DNA of 64,000 bases. Source: Rikenella microfusus DSM 15922 (GTDB lineage: Bacteria > Bacteroidota > Bacteroidia > Bacteroidales > Rikenellaceae). A program made the position numbers and the translations under genes. Where the stretch lies: the NCBI RefSeq assembly GCF_000427365.1, contig NZ_KE386488.1, forward strand, positions 2,515,882-2,579,881, given 5' to 3'. A model generated the notes under the pieces. That model did no database searches and was not told where the DNA came from. It was given only the letters and a program-made list of their open reading frames with translations. Position 1 is the stretch's first letter; every line of letters starts with the position of its first letter. Below are positions 53,967-63,089 of the stretch, piece by piece.

Positions 53967-54548
53967 ATGGAAAAGTACATAAAAACTTACACAGGCAATT
54001 CTTTGTTATGGGGAGTTCTGACCGCTTTGGTCGGATTGGTTTTCATCATTTGGCCCGACAGCGTCCTCCGCTGGGCCGTCTATTTGGTGGGTATCCTGTC
54101 GCTCGTGGCCGGCATCGTTCAGTTTCTGGGTTTTCTGGCCCGTACGCGCGGCGTCGAGAACAGGTGGCGTTATCTGCCGCTGACCAGTCCGTTGGCCGTA
54201 TTGTGGGGCATACTGCTTCTGGCTAAGCCGGATGTCTGGATCGAATTGTTCATGATCGTCCTCGGCGTCGTGATGCTCCTGATGGCTGTCATGCAACTGG
54301 TTTCGCTGGGGCAAATGAGGAAAGCCGGTATCCCGGTGACAGGCGGTTATTTCGTTTTCCCCGTACTTTTGCTGCTGGCCGGAATCGTGGTTTTCTTCAA
54401 CCCGTTCGCCACGACCGTGTGGCTGACCGTTTTCTTCGGAGCATGGGTTCTGGCTTACGGAGTGGTCGAAATGTTCGACTATTTCAGTCTGCATAAGGCC
54501 GTTCCCGCCGCTTCGAAAAAAATCGACGCGCCGAAGGAAAACGACTGA
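53967..54548 (+). CDS. DUF308 (HdeD-like) membrane protein
   Basis: 193 residues with six membrane helices in three hairpins, each starting with the DUF308 pattern (LLWGVLTALVGLVFIIWPDS, PLAVLWGILLLAKPDV, VLLLLAGIVVFFNPFA). Member of the HdeD family of small membrane proteins, some linked to acid resistance; role here unknown. Confidence 0.85.
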   Translation: MEKYIKTYTGNSLLWGVLTALVGLVFIIWPDSVLRWAVYLVGILSLVAGIVQFLGFLARTRGVENRWRYLPLTSPLAVLWGILLLAKPDVWIELFMIVLGVVMLLMAVMQLVSLGQMRKAGIPVTGGYFVFPVLLLLAGIVVFFNPFATTVWLTVFFGAWVLAYGVVEMFDYFSLHKAVPAASKKIDAPKEND

Positions 54549-54582
54549 TTTGTCCTGTCCGTTCGGAACAAGGGCGCATACG

Positions 54583-54628
54583 CGAGAAGCGGCCGCGGGG
54601 ATCCTACGTATCCCGCGGCCGCTTCTCG
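54583..54628 (+). terminator. Long perfect stem after the DUF308 gene
   Basis: A 17-bp perfect stem (54583-54599 with 54612-54628) with a 12-base loop, without a T tract. Could terminate the DUF308 transcript or stabilise its 3' end. Confidence 0.5.
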
Positions 54629-54788
54629 TGTATGCCGATACCGTTTCATCCGGCACGAATCCCGCTGCGTTTGTAGTCTTTGGTCATATGATTGACATTA
54701 TTTGTCGGAGAATGTCATTCCGTTTTATGCTTATCTGTTAGCTTTCCGACAGGAGGGCAATGTCGCCTTTCTTATAAATGCGTTGTCT

Positions 54789-55448
54789 ATGGTTATAGGT
54801 TATCTGAGAGTCAGTACCGGAAAGCAACATTTAGCTAATCAACAGGATGAAATCCGTCGTTTTGCGGAAAGCAGGAATATGGTCGTCGATAATTGGGTTA
54901 CCGAAGTGGCCAGCGGTCGGAAAAGGGAACGAGACCGGAAACTGGGAGCATTGCTTCGGAAGATGAAGGCCGGCGATACCCTGATCGTGACGGAGGTTTC
55001 CCGTCTGAGCCGGACGCTGACCGACATCATGTCGATCATGGGCAGATGCCTGAGCCGAGAGATCAATCTTTATACGACGAAAGAGGGGTATTCGTTCGAC
55101 AATACCATTAACAGCAAAGTGCTGTGTTTCGCGTTCGGCCTGGTGGCCGAGATCGAACGGAGCCTGATTTCGATGCGGACGAAAGAGGCGCTCGCCCTGC
55201 GTAAAGCCGAAGGGATGGTACTGGGGCGTCGGACGGGCAGCTACACGAAGCTCAAAATACTGATCGATAACCGTCGGGATGTGATCCGTATGCTGGAACA
55301 AAATAAGTCGATAACTGCTATTTGCAAACATTTCGATTTGTCGCGCGATACTTTCGCCAAATTCCGGACGATGTATCCGTCGGTTCAACAGGCACTGGAT
55401 CATAAAGAGATGCGTCGTGTCGCTCAGTTCGGGAAAAAACGGCGCTGA
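54789..55448 (+). CDS. Mpi-type serine recombinase (DNA invertase)
   Basis: 219 residues. Catalytic resolvase domain: GYLRVSTGKQHLANQ with nucleophilic Ser10, then the Arg-bearing VTEVSRLSRTLTDIM and the long E helix (LVAEIERSLISMRTKEAL). C-terminal helix-turn-helix: MLEQNKSITAICKHFDLSRDTFAKF. This resembles the Bacteroides Mpi master invertase that flips promoters of surface genes. It converges on the fimbrial locus. ATG 54789 (MVIGYLRVS) is the natural start; the frame is open 29 codons upstream. Target sites not found in the window. Confidence 0.9.
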   Translation: MVIGYLRVSTGKQHLANQQDEIRRFAESRNMVVDNWVTEVASGRKRERDRKLGALLRKMKAGDTLIVTEVSRLSRTLTDIMSIMGRCLSREINLYTTKEGYSFDNTINSKVLCFAFGLVAEIERSLISMRTKEALALRKAEGMVLGRRTGSYTKLKILIDNRRDVIRMLEQNKSITAICKHFDLSRDTFAKFRTMYPSVQQALDHKEMRRVAQFGKKRR

Positions 55449-55486
55449 GGGAGCGGGGAAACCGGCCGGAGATGTTGCGTCCGTAT

Positions 55487-55530
55487 CCTTCCGGCCCGCG
55501 AAGAGTCCGTCCGCTCCGCGGGCCGGAAGG
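55487..55530. terminator. Stem between recombinase and fimbrial locus
   Basis: A 14-bp perfect GC-rich stem (55487-55500 with 55517-55530), between two converging genes. No T tract, so weak as an intrinsic terminator. Confidence 0.5.
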
Positions 55531-55550
55531 CTGATTCACAAAAGCGACGG

Positions 55551-57683
55551 TCATTCGTCTTCCATAGCGTCCCGCACACAACGGACGAAATTGACGTTGG
55601 TTTTCAGGTAGCCCTCCGTTTTCCCGTTTTTCTGGAAATGATAGACGTCATCGCCCGTACAGGTGCAAACGCTCCAGGCATAATCTACGATATCGCTCGT
55701 GCTTTGCGAATTATCATTGGTGGCGGACCAATAGAAGATATGGTATCCGTCCTTGTCCTGATCATTAAGACCGCCGTGATTGTCCGTCGAAGTTTTCAGA
55801 CCGTCGGCCAAATTATCGTTCAGGTAATACATCAGCATCAGCTCCCGTTGGGTCGGCAACCGCCAGCCCTTTTTAGGAGCCGCATTCGTAGAATTGTTGT
55901 TCAGGTCTGCGCAACTTTGCACTGCCTCATTCCAGTTTTTTCGGTTCTGGAAAGTCTGAGTTACCGCTACCGGAGCTACTTCGAACCTGGCGGCGACGAT
56001 ATTGGCCTCGTCCTGATCCGTATGCGTCGGCGTTCCCTGCGTGTTCCAGTTCCAAGCCTTTCCATCGACGGTCGTGGTCGATGTCATCCGGATATGCTCC
56101 TCTTTTACTCCTCCGTACCCGTCCCGCGAAACAATGATATTCGTACCCGTTTCGACATAAGGGTAGGTGGGCTTTTGTTTCCAGACTTGATAACTGCGGA
56201 ATTTCGCCGTCCCGCCCGATGTGTTGAATAAGGTTTCGCCGTTTCCGAGATTGACAGCCCAGCGACCAGTCACCTGGCCGTTCGGTGCGTCGTGCTCTTT
56301 TACCCAGTGTGCGCTTTCCCCTTCCCTGAAACTTTTCTCCGTGCTTAAGTAAATCCAACTCAGCATCAGATCTTTCTTTCCGGGGATGTCCCACCCTTTG
56401 TCGGCACTCAGCGCATCTTCATTCCAGTCTTTCGAATCGTTGGCTACGGCTCCGATCACACTCAGGGGTTGGCTGTTGTCCGTATAATCGAGGTAGTTGA
56501 TCGATTCGTAAAGGTCGTCCACCCGTACGTCGGCGCGGTTTTTGTCGCGGATCGTGGCTGTCAGCACATACTTGCGATTGCGCAATATATTGTAATCGCT
56601 GTGATTGTCTTTGCCGAGCCAGACACGGTAGGTCACTTCGTCCACCAATCCGTTTTGCCGGTAATATCCGACGATTTCGACGTAAGTGGCGTATTTCACT
56701 TCCTGTTTGTCCCACTGTTTTCCGGAGGAGGAGGGATGCGTGCCACGCGCGTTTTCGGGCAGGTACCATTCCAGTTTTTCCGTGCCGGTAGCGTTGCCGT
56801 CGATTATTTTTCCGATACAGTTCGCCGGCATGTAAGAAGCCTGGTCTTTCCACGCGTCGGCCAGATCGACCGATCCGTCCGGAACGGTTCCGCCGACCTG
56901 TTCCGGATAATAGCGTATCGCTTCGTAATCTATAACTTCATCGCCCGATGATACGTCGGGATAAGTAGTTGCCTGCTCGATTTCGTTCGTATGGCGGAAA
57001 TATTGCAAAGAGGTCGGAACCTGCTTGATCTGCACGCTTTTCAGGGCGAATGCGTCGTCCGGGTTCCCGTCGAGCGGCCGGGCTTTGATCGTCAGATCCA
57101 GTTTGGCCGCGGCGCGGTACAACGCGACGGCGTAATCGCTCGTTTCGCCTATTTTCAGCACTCCGGCCATCGGCAGGTAGTTTTTGCCGTCGATCAGTTC
57201 GCAAAGGCTGCTTTCTGCCGTAAGTTTCTTTTTTACAGCTTCGATGGCCTTTTTGTCTTTGACATTGTTGAATCCATTAGCATTAGCATTGGCGATAAAA
57301 TAGATCTCTTCGGCTCTCGAATCGATTTTGATCCGGATCGTTTTTTGTTCATTGCCGGCATCGGTGAGTTGGTCGCTGCTGTACCAATCGATCAATTTCT
57401 TATTCGGATCGTCTTTGTCGGTCAGCACATTTCCGCCTCCATCCAACTGTATGGCATATACCGAGGCGATCCCGTTCGGGTCGAAATTATTTTCGCCGAT
57501 GCTCTTAACGACGATTTCGCGGGCGGCTCCGGGAGAAAGCCGGACGGTAACGGTCCCGTCTTTCGGATTTCCCGGCCCCGGTTCCTTATGGCAGCCGGCC
57601 AGCAGGATGCCGCAGCCGGCCGCAAGGCCGAGCAACGCCCTTTTCCCCGCTCTCGACAAACAGTTTTTCATATCTCGTTTCAT
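55551..57683 (-). CDS. Large fimbrial tip-like lipoprotein (DUF4906 plus FISUMP domain)
   Basis: 710 residues. Signal with lipobox LLAGC, so a lipoprotein. The first ~400 residues resemble DUF4906 fimbrillin-like proteins (VYAIQLDGGGNVL, IYFIANANANG, LPMAGVLKI, ILRNRKYVLTATI). The last ~140 residues carry a FISUMP/DUF1566 C-type-lectin-like module: GWRLPTQRELMLMYYLNDNL, FYWSATNDNSQ, AWSVCTC, VNFVRCVRD. Last gene of the fimbrial run and likely the tip adhesin. Ligand unknown. Confidence 0.8.
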   Translation of the reverse strand: MKRDMKNCLSRAGKRALLGLAAGCGILLAGCHKEPGPGNPKDGTVTVRLSPGAAREIVVKSIGENNFDPNGIASVYAIQLDGGGNVLTDKDDPNKKLIDWYSSDQLTDAGNEQKTIRIKIDSRAEEIYFIANANANGFNNVKDKKAIEAVKKKLTAESSLCELIDGKNYLPMAGVLKIGETSDYAVALYRAAAKLDLTIKARPLDGNPDDAFALKSVQIKQVPTSLQYFRHTNEIEQATTYPDVSSGDEVIDYEAIRYYPEQVGGTVPDGSVDLADAWKDQASYMPANCIGKIIDGNATGTEKLEWYLPENARGTHPSSSGKQWDKQEVKYATYVEIVGYYRQNGLVDEVTYRVWLGKDNHSDYNILRNRKYVLTATIRDKNRADVRVDDLYESINYLDYTDNSQPLSVIGAVANDSKDWNEDALSADKGWDIPGKKDLMLSWIYLSTEKSFREGESAHWVKEHDAPNGQVTGRWAVNLGNGETLFNTSGGTAKFRSYQVWKQKPTYPYVETGTNIIVSRDGYGGVKEEHIRMTSTTTVDGKAWNWNTQGTPTHTDQDEANIVAARFEVAPVAVTQTFQNRKNWNEAVQSCADLNNNSTNAAPKKGWRLPTQRELMLMYYLNDNLADGLKTSTDNHGGLNDQDKDGYHIFYWSATNDNSQSTSDIVDYAWSVCTCTGDDVYHFQKNGKTEGYLKTNVNFVRCVRDAMEDE

Positions 57684-57716
57684 ATTTCGTGACTATGATG
57701 AATCCCGTTCGGGAGG

Positions 57717-58811
57717 TTAATTTCCGGAAGCGGACGAGCCGGTACCCAAATCGACGTCCATGTCTGTTCCGCTGATTTCTGTCCAGGCGGCCGCACCGAG
57801 CGTTACATCGACTTCGCCGGCCAGGAATTTCAGGTAGATTTTTTTAGCTTTCCCGGCCTCGATATCGGCTTGTCCGGCAAAGATTTCCACCGAAGTCTCG
57901 ACTTCGGGCTGTCCGGTCGCCTGAGTAGTGATAAGCAATTGGATCGTGCCGCTTTGTTCGGGTTCGATCATCACCGCTCCCGCCATCTTAGCGCCGTAAT
58001 CGTTGCTTTCGTTATCCGTAATCGTGGGGACTGTTATTTCGCCGTAAGACGGTGTTAAAGTAAAATCGCGCGGAACGGAAAACGTGCAGTTGCTGGGGAT
58101 ATCTTCTGTACTCTGACTCGTAATAACGTAAGTGTTATTGTTCTTATCCTCAAACAGGCATTTGCTTTTTTGCTCTTGAATAACGATGGATTTTAGCTTC
58201 CCCCATTGATTGGCGGCCGTCCCGTCTTCGGCATAGGCATAGAATTGCAGTTGAGCCAACATGTGCCTGAATTCGAAGTTATGGTTGGGAGGATTGATGC
58301 CTTTATCCGAACAGTTCCCGGCCAACCAGTTGGATATCATGATATCCTGCGTTCCGTCGAAAGTCCATTCGAGAGAAGGGGATTTCCCTGAAAAGACGGC
58401 TTCAGGATACCAACCGCGCATGACAGTGTTTTTATTGACATCGATGTCATAGTGTTGCGTCGGACTGAAACGCAGCCATCGGCTGTCTTGGACTTCGGCA
58501 TACGAATCGCCCACCGTGGCTTCGATGGTTTGTGTTCCGAACGATCCGCTCATATACAAGACGCCTTGAATCAGAGAATACCCGTCCCCGCGCATGAAAT
58601 AAAGCGTTTTGCCTTGCAGGTCATCGATATGGCTGACCGGAGCTTTGGTGTCGGCGGTGACGGAAGGGGAGGGCAGGGCGATGCCGGAGACGATTTCGAC
58701 CCGTTCTCCTGCGTCCGGGCCGGCCTCTAACGGCTCTTTGTTACAGCCGGCCAGCAGGCCCGTCGCCACACCCGCGATGGCAAATTGTAGGAAAAACATC
58801 CAGTATTTCAT
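57717..58811 (-). CDS. Fimbrillin-family lipoprotein
   Basis: 364 residues, lipobox LLAGC. Mfa/FimA-like layout: propeptide, N-terminal domain with QDIMISNWLAG (family DIM motif) followed by FEFRHMLAQLQFYAYA, and C-terminal domain ending in a run compatible with donor-strand exchange. Longer and more divergent than the upstream four; possibly an accessory subunit near the tip. A 178-base gap separates it from the preceding fimbrillin. Confidence 0.8.
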   Translation of the reverse strand: MKYWMFFLQFAIAGVATGLLAGCNKEPLEAGPDAGERVEIVSGIALPSPSVTADTKAPVSHIDDLQGKTLYFMRGDGYSLIQGVLYMSGSFGTQTIEATVGDSYAEVQDSRWLRFSPTQHYDIDVNKNTVMRGWYPEAVFSGKSPSLEWTFDGTQDIMISNWLAGNCSDKGINPPNHNFEFRHMLAQLQFYAYAEDGTAANQWGKLKSIVIQEQKSKCLFEDKNNNTYVITSQSTEDIPSNCTFSVPRDFTLTPSYGEITVPTITDNESNDYGAKMAGAVMIEPEQSGTIQLLITTQATGQPEVETSVEIFAGQADIEAGKAKKIYLKFLAGEVDVTLGAAAWTEISGTDMDVDLGTGSSASGN

Positions 58812-58954
58812 CTGTCCGTAATTTTATATTTCCTGATTCGGTGGTACGGCGGAGTTCCCGGCTATGCGCCGCTGAAACCGGCAGCCGGTTCCGGCCCCGC
58901 CGATAGCGGCCGGGAAGGGAGCATTCAACCCCGCCCGGCCTATGCCCGTCGATC

Positions 58955-58976
58955 ATCGTCCGTCCGCCCGGACGAT
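58955..58976 (-). terminator. Weak stem between fimbrillin genes
   Basis: ATCGTCCG (58955-58962) pairs with CGGACGAT (58969-58976) in the 178-base gap after the 58990 fimbrillin. No T tract; may attenuate expression of the distal two genes. Confidence 0.35.
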
Positions 58977-58989
58977 CGGTCTCCGGACG

Positions 58990-59988
58990 TTAGTTTTTCC
59001 CGACATCGACTTGGGTCGAACCGGCATCAGTCCAAGGGTTGATCGATGCTGTGGCTACGATTTCGGTAGCGTAGAAAGTCAGTTCGATCGTGAAAGCATA
59101 GTTCTGGGTATTTCCAGAAAACTCATCTCCGTTCTTCTGCTTAAGAGATATATCCAGCGTTTCTGTACTCCCCTGTTCGGTCGTAACGCTCAGTTGGAAC
59201 TCATCGCCGGATGTAGCGTCGACGGCGGGCGCAAGACAAGTGGCCACCGTACTTTGTGTAGCCATTTCGTCGGTGGTCAAACTGTACGAAAAGTTCGATT
59301 GGTCGTTCTGATTAAAGAAAGGCAGGCTTTCTACGCTTCCGGAGCATAACGACTTCATCGAGTTGCCGAACTCGACATTGACCTGATTGGCAAGCGCGGC
59401 TCCTGCGGCTCTTTTAAGGGTAATGCCCGTAATGTTGCCCCATGCGGCGATAGCGGCATCGTCGTTGGCACGGGCCTTGATCTGCAATTGCGTCAGCAGG
59501 TGCTGGAATTTGAGTTCCCCTGTCTTGGTTTTGGCGGTCTGAATTTCATCGGTCGCCATAATATCGGTTTTGCCGTCGATCTGGTGTACCGGAGCCGTCG
59601 TTACCTGATCTCCCCATCCCGTATGGGGATACAGTGCGGAAAGATATACGCTTTCTATGCCTCCCGTATATGTTTTGCCGTTGGGTGTATCTCCGTTTTC
59701 ATTGACGAATCCTTTGGGGGACTTATCCGTAAAATTCATATATCCCCCTCTCTCGGACTGGTATTCCTTCGTATAATCACCGTTGCTGGCTGCGGATTCC
59801 GATGCAATGACGCGTGCGATTGCTGCCCCGGAGGGGAAATTCTCGATTATCGGGGCTTTGGAGGTTACATCGAGTGCCGATGCGGTAGCTTTGATTTCAT
59901 TGCCGGGATCGGCCGGGTTTTCGGCGCCGCGTTTCGAACAACTCGCCAAAGCGGCGACGACCATGGCGGAAAGAAGAATTTTTTTCAT
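58990..59988 (-). CDS. Fimbrillin-family lipoprotein
   Basis: 332 residues, lipobox ALASC. Shows the shared fimbrillin core: IDGKTDIMATDEIQT then LKFQHLLTQLQIKARA, and a C-terminal WTDAGSTQVDVG tail. Exported, anchored, then polymerised after removal of the N-terminal segment, by analogy with FimA/Mfa1. Fourth of five fimbrillins in the run. Confidence 0.85.
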   Translation of the reverse strand: MKKILLSAMVVAALASCSKRGAENPADPGNEIKATASALDVTSKAPIIENFPSGAAIARVIASESAASNGDYTKEYQSERGGYMNFTDKSPKGFVNENGDTPNGKTYTGGIESVYLSALYPHTGWGDQVTTAPVHQIDGKTDIMATDEIQTAKTKTGELKFQHLLTQLQIKARANDDAAIAAWGNITGITLKRAAGAALANQVNVEFGNSMKSLCSGSVESLPFFNQNDQSNFSYSLTTDEMATQSTVATCLAPAVDATSGDEFQLSVTTEQGSTETLDISLKQKNGDEFSGNTQNYAFTIELTFYATEIVATASINPWTDAGSTQVDVGKN

Positions 59989-60032
59989 TGTAGTCGGTTA
60001 TTTGTTTGGTTTATCGTTTCGTCGGAATATCG

Positions 60033-61028
60033 TTACCGGATCGTACCTGTCGAGGTGCCGCCTTCGGTCCATTCGGTCACTTCGGCCACGGCCTGAATGT
60101 CGGTGGTCAGGAATTCCAGGGTTACGTCGAACTCCTGGCCTGCGGTACTCAGTGCCGTATGATCCGTATGGCTGTCTTTCGCTTTCAGATTGAGCGGTAC
60201 TTCGATCGGGTCGGCGTGCCCGGTCGTAACGACATGCAGCACATATTCGTCCGCTCCCGTTCGGGCTTCCACCGGCTGGCAGAGCACGTAAGCTGCCGCT
60301 TGGGTCGGAGCCGCTTCCATCGGGATCGCTTTACCCGTAAATTCGGTGTCATCGGCGGTCAAGTAACAGGGCAATTCCGTTGCGTCCGCCGCGGAGAATT
60401 GCACATCGCCGTTTTCGCATGTCCAGGTACACTGGTTGGTCAGAGCGGCGCCTTCGGCTCGCACCAGCTCGATTCCGGTTACCGTTCCCCAGGCTTCGAG
60501 CGCGGCGTCGGTTCCTTTGAGAAAAATATTCAGGCGCGTCAGTAAGTGGCCGAATCGCAGTTGGGGATGGGACCCGGCTATGGCTTGCGCTTTGGTCGTC
60601 GATTTTTGCTGTGCGGCCATCAGGTCGGTTTTACCGTCGATAACGGCTTGCGCAGTGGTACCCTGCCCAGTCCAGACGTCGCCTGCCGCCGGGTAAAGAC
60701 CGCAGAGGTAAACGGGATCGTTATCGTCGGCAGAAGGGAAAGAGACCGACGGCGTGAAGCCGGTCGCCGACGTGCCGGTAAAAGTAATCTGCGTGTTGCC
60801 GGTATTATGCAATATGCTGTAATTACCATCCGTCTCGCTGATCCAGATGTCGGCGGTAAACGGATTGGCGGGGGCGACCGGTCCGTCGTAAGGTTTTTTG
60901 GTATCGATCGAAAGCGCCTGCGAGGCGACACGGATCTCCACACGGTCTGCCGGCGGGGTTTCCGCCGTCTTTTTCGAACAGCTTGCCGACGCGGCGAGGA
61001 TCATTACGGGTATCAGAATCTTTTTCAT
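60033..61028 (-). CDS. Fimbrillin-family lipoprotein
   Basis: 331 residues, signal ending ASCSKK. IDGKTDLMAAQQKST and LRFGHLLTRLNIFLKG are the conserved core; the C terminus ends VTEWTEGG. Its first ~50 mature residues (VEIRVASQALSIDTKKPYDG) closely match the next fimbrillin upstream, so the two look like recent duplicates. Confidence 0.87.
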   Translation of the reverse strand: MKKILIPVMILAASASCSKKTAETPPADRVEIRVASQALSIDTKKPYDGPVAPANPFTADIWISETDGNYSILHNTGNTQITFTGTSATGFTPSVSFPSADDNDPVYLCGLYPAAGDVWTGQGTTAQAVIDGKTDLMAAQQKSTTKAQAIAGSHPQLRFGHLLTRLNIFLKGTDAALEAWGTVTGIELVRAEGAALTNQCTWTCENGDVQFSAADATELPCYLTADDTEFTGKAIPMEAAPTQAAAYVLCQPVEARTGADEYVLHVVTTGHADPIEVPLNLKAKDSHTDHTALSTAGQEFDVTLEFLTTDIQAVAEVTEWTEGGTSTGTIR

Positions 61029-61070
61029 ATTTTTTCTTTTTTCTATTGAAGCGGTTTGCGGTTTTCACGA

Positions 61071-62090
61071 TTATTGGAGCGACGAAGAGGCGTTGCCGGC
61101 ATAATCCCATGCGGTCACATCGGCTTTGGCCTTTACCTCGGTAGCTTTGAATGTCAGTGTGACGACGAATGCCTGTCCCGCTGTGGAACCCGACAGGGAG
61201 GGCTGGCCGGCATTCGCTTGCAGGTCGATCTCCACATCCATCCCTTGCGCATATTTCTCCGTTTTGACATTCAGTATATAGGCAGGTTTGGCGGTAACGT
61301 CTTCGATGGGCAGGCACAGTACATAGGCCGCGTCCGTTTTGATGTCTTCGCCAGCCGGTTTGAGAGGAATCTCGACAGCCTGGCCGCTGAATGCCTGATC
61401 GCCCGGCCGGCCGTCGGCAACGACATAACAATGGGTGACGCTTCCGCTACGAGTCGATTCGCTTGCCGTGCCTGCGGCAAGGTCTACGGCGAGCGAGAAT
61501 TGCGGCACCTTCAGTACGATGTCGGTGATTTTGCCCCATGCTTTTCGTGCGGCCTCGCTTTCTGCCTGAACCCGGATGTCGAGCCGTGTCAGCAGATGCT
61601 TGAAAGAGAGTGTTTCGGGAGAGCCGCCGTTCTGACAGTCGGTCTTATCCGTTTCGACCTGTTTTGCCGCCATCAGGTCGGTCTTGCCGTCGATCGGCGC
61701 GGTGGCGGAGGCGCCATCCGGGGAAATCGTCCATACGCCGCCTGACGGATAGAGGCCGGCGAGCCATACGGAACCGGTGACGGGATAATAGACCGGGGTC
61801 TTGTCGAATCCCTGCGCCGTTTGGTCGTTGTCGGTAAAGGTGATCGTGCCGTCGCCGCCTGCCAGCAGTTTATCGGCCTGGTAGTTTCCGGCTGCGGTAC
61901 TGGCCAGGACACGGGCGGTCAGTTCATTGCCGTCGCCGATTTGGCCGTCGTAGGGGATCTTGGACTCGATTTCCAAGACTTGCGAAGCCACTTTGATTTC
62001 CACACGGTCGGCCGGCGGAGTTTCTACGGCCTTTTTCGCGCAACTCGCCATCAGTGCGAGGGCCATCACAGAAATAAAGATGCGTTTCAT
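61071..62090 (-). CDS. Fimbrillin-family lipoprotein
   Basis: 339 residues from ATG 62090 (frame open 27 codons further into the upstream gap), lipobox LMASC. IDGKTDLMAAKQVET and LSFKHLLTRLDIRVQA form the core; C terminus ADVTAWDYAG. Near-duplicate N terminus with the 60033 gene (VETPPADRVEI, IESKIPYDG). Confidence 0.87.
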   Translation of the reverse strand: MKRIFISVMALALMASCAKKAVETPPADRVEIKVASQVLEIESKIPYDGQIGDGNELTARVLASTAAGNYQADKLLAGGDGTITFTDNDQTAQGFDKTPVYYPVTGSVWLAGLYPSGGVWTISPDGASATAPIDGKTDLMAAKQVETDKTDCQNGGSPETLSFKHLLTRLDIRVQAESEAARKAWGKITDIVLKVPQFSLAVDLAAGTASESTRSGSVTHCYVVADGRPGDQAFSGQAVEIPLKPAGEDIKTDAAYVLCLPIEDVTAKPAYILNVKTEKYAQGMDVEIDLQANAGQPSLSGSTAGQAFVVTLTFKATEVKAKADVTAWDYAGNASSSLQ

Positions 62091-62131
62091 ATCGTGTTGA
62101 TTGATTGTCGGATATATGTCGGGACGGCAGA

Positions 62132-63034
62132 CTATTCGAGCACGGCTCCGCCTCCGCCTTTGTAATCCCATTCGGCAGTGGTCGCTTTCAGGCTGATTTC
62201 GCGTTGGCGGACCGTCAGGGTAATGGTATAGGCTTTGCCGGCTTCGAAACGGGTGTCGGGCGCCGCTACATCCACGCGCACGTCCCTGAAAACGTAGCCG
62301 CTGACGGCGACATCGACGAAAAAGAACGACCGGTCGATCGGCCGGATCATGACAGGATGTCCTGCCGGGGCGGCCGTACCGATTTCGGCCGCGACGAGGC
62401 CGGGTACCGGAAGATCGGCCGCCGAGGCGGCATACGTTACGCTACCGGCATTCAGATCGAACCCTGTCGGCAATACCGCGTCTTTGATCGTGATCCCTTC
62501 GATTCGCGTCCCTGCGGCCAACCCTTCGCCGGCCGCCACCATGAACTTGATCTGCGTAGTAGGGTGGCTGAACGCCAGATTTTTTTCACCGTTGTCCTTG
62601 CTCGAACCGGATACCTGGGGAGCGATCATCGGATCGGTTTCTCCTCCCTGCGCGTCGATGCTGACGGTTCCGTCGCCGTTCCACGTACCGGCAGGATACC
62701 AGGCATGGATATAGGTCCGGACGGCCGGGTCGGGTCGGTAATAGCGTGCCGGCTCCAGTACGACGGTCTGGGCAGCCGTCGGGTCGGCCGTAATCGTCAC
62801 GGTTTGCCGCCAAGCCGTTGCCGCGCCGTAGTCTACGGTCGGGGCGGAAGTCTCCCACGCAGCCACGGCCGCTTCGAACGACATGTCGGTATTGACCGGG
62901 GCCTTGGCCTGGACTTCCACTCCGGCTCCCAGCCGTACGGGCACCCGATCGTCCGTGTTTGCGGTATGGGCGCCGTTTTTCGAACAACCTGTCAGCGCGG
63001 CGAGCGCCATGATCGGAAGAATGATTCTATTCAT
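62132..63034 (-). CDS. Fimbrillin-family lipoprotein (short form)
   Basis: 300 residues, lipobox ALTGC. Contains the reduced core TDPMIAPQVSGSS followed by LAFSHPTTQIKFMVAA, and ATTAEWDYKGGGGAVLE at the end. Shorter, with a less typical central part. First fimbrillin after the DUF5119 gene. Confidence 0.82.
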   Translation of the reverse strand: MNRIILPIMALAALTGCSKNGAHTANTDDRVPVRLGAGVEVQAKAPVNTDMSFEAAVAAWETSAPTVDYGAATAWRQTVTITADPTAAQTVVLEPARYYRPDPAVRTYIHAWYPAGTWNGDGTVSIDAQGGETDPMIAPQVSGSSKDNGEKNLAFSHPTTQIKFMVAAGEGLAAGTRIEGITIKDAVLPTGFDLNAGSVTYAASAADLPVPGLVAAEIGTAAPAGHPVMIRPIDRSFFFVDVAVSGYVFRDVRVDVAAPDTRFEAGKAYTITLTVRQREISLKATTAEWDYKGGGGAVLE

Positions 63035-63089
63035 AAATGTTGCGTCTTAATGGCTTTTTCAGGTCTCGCGTACAAATTATCCGGCCGGT

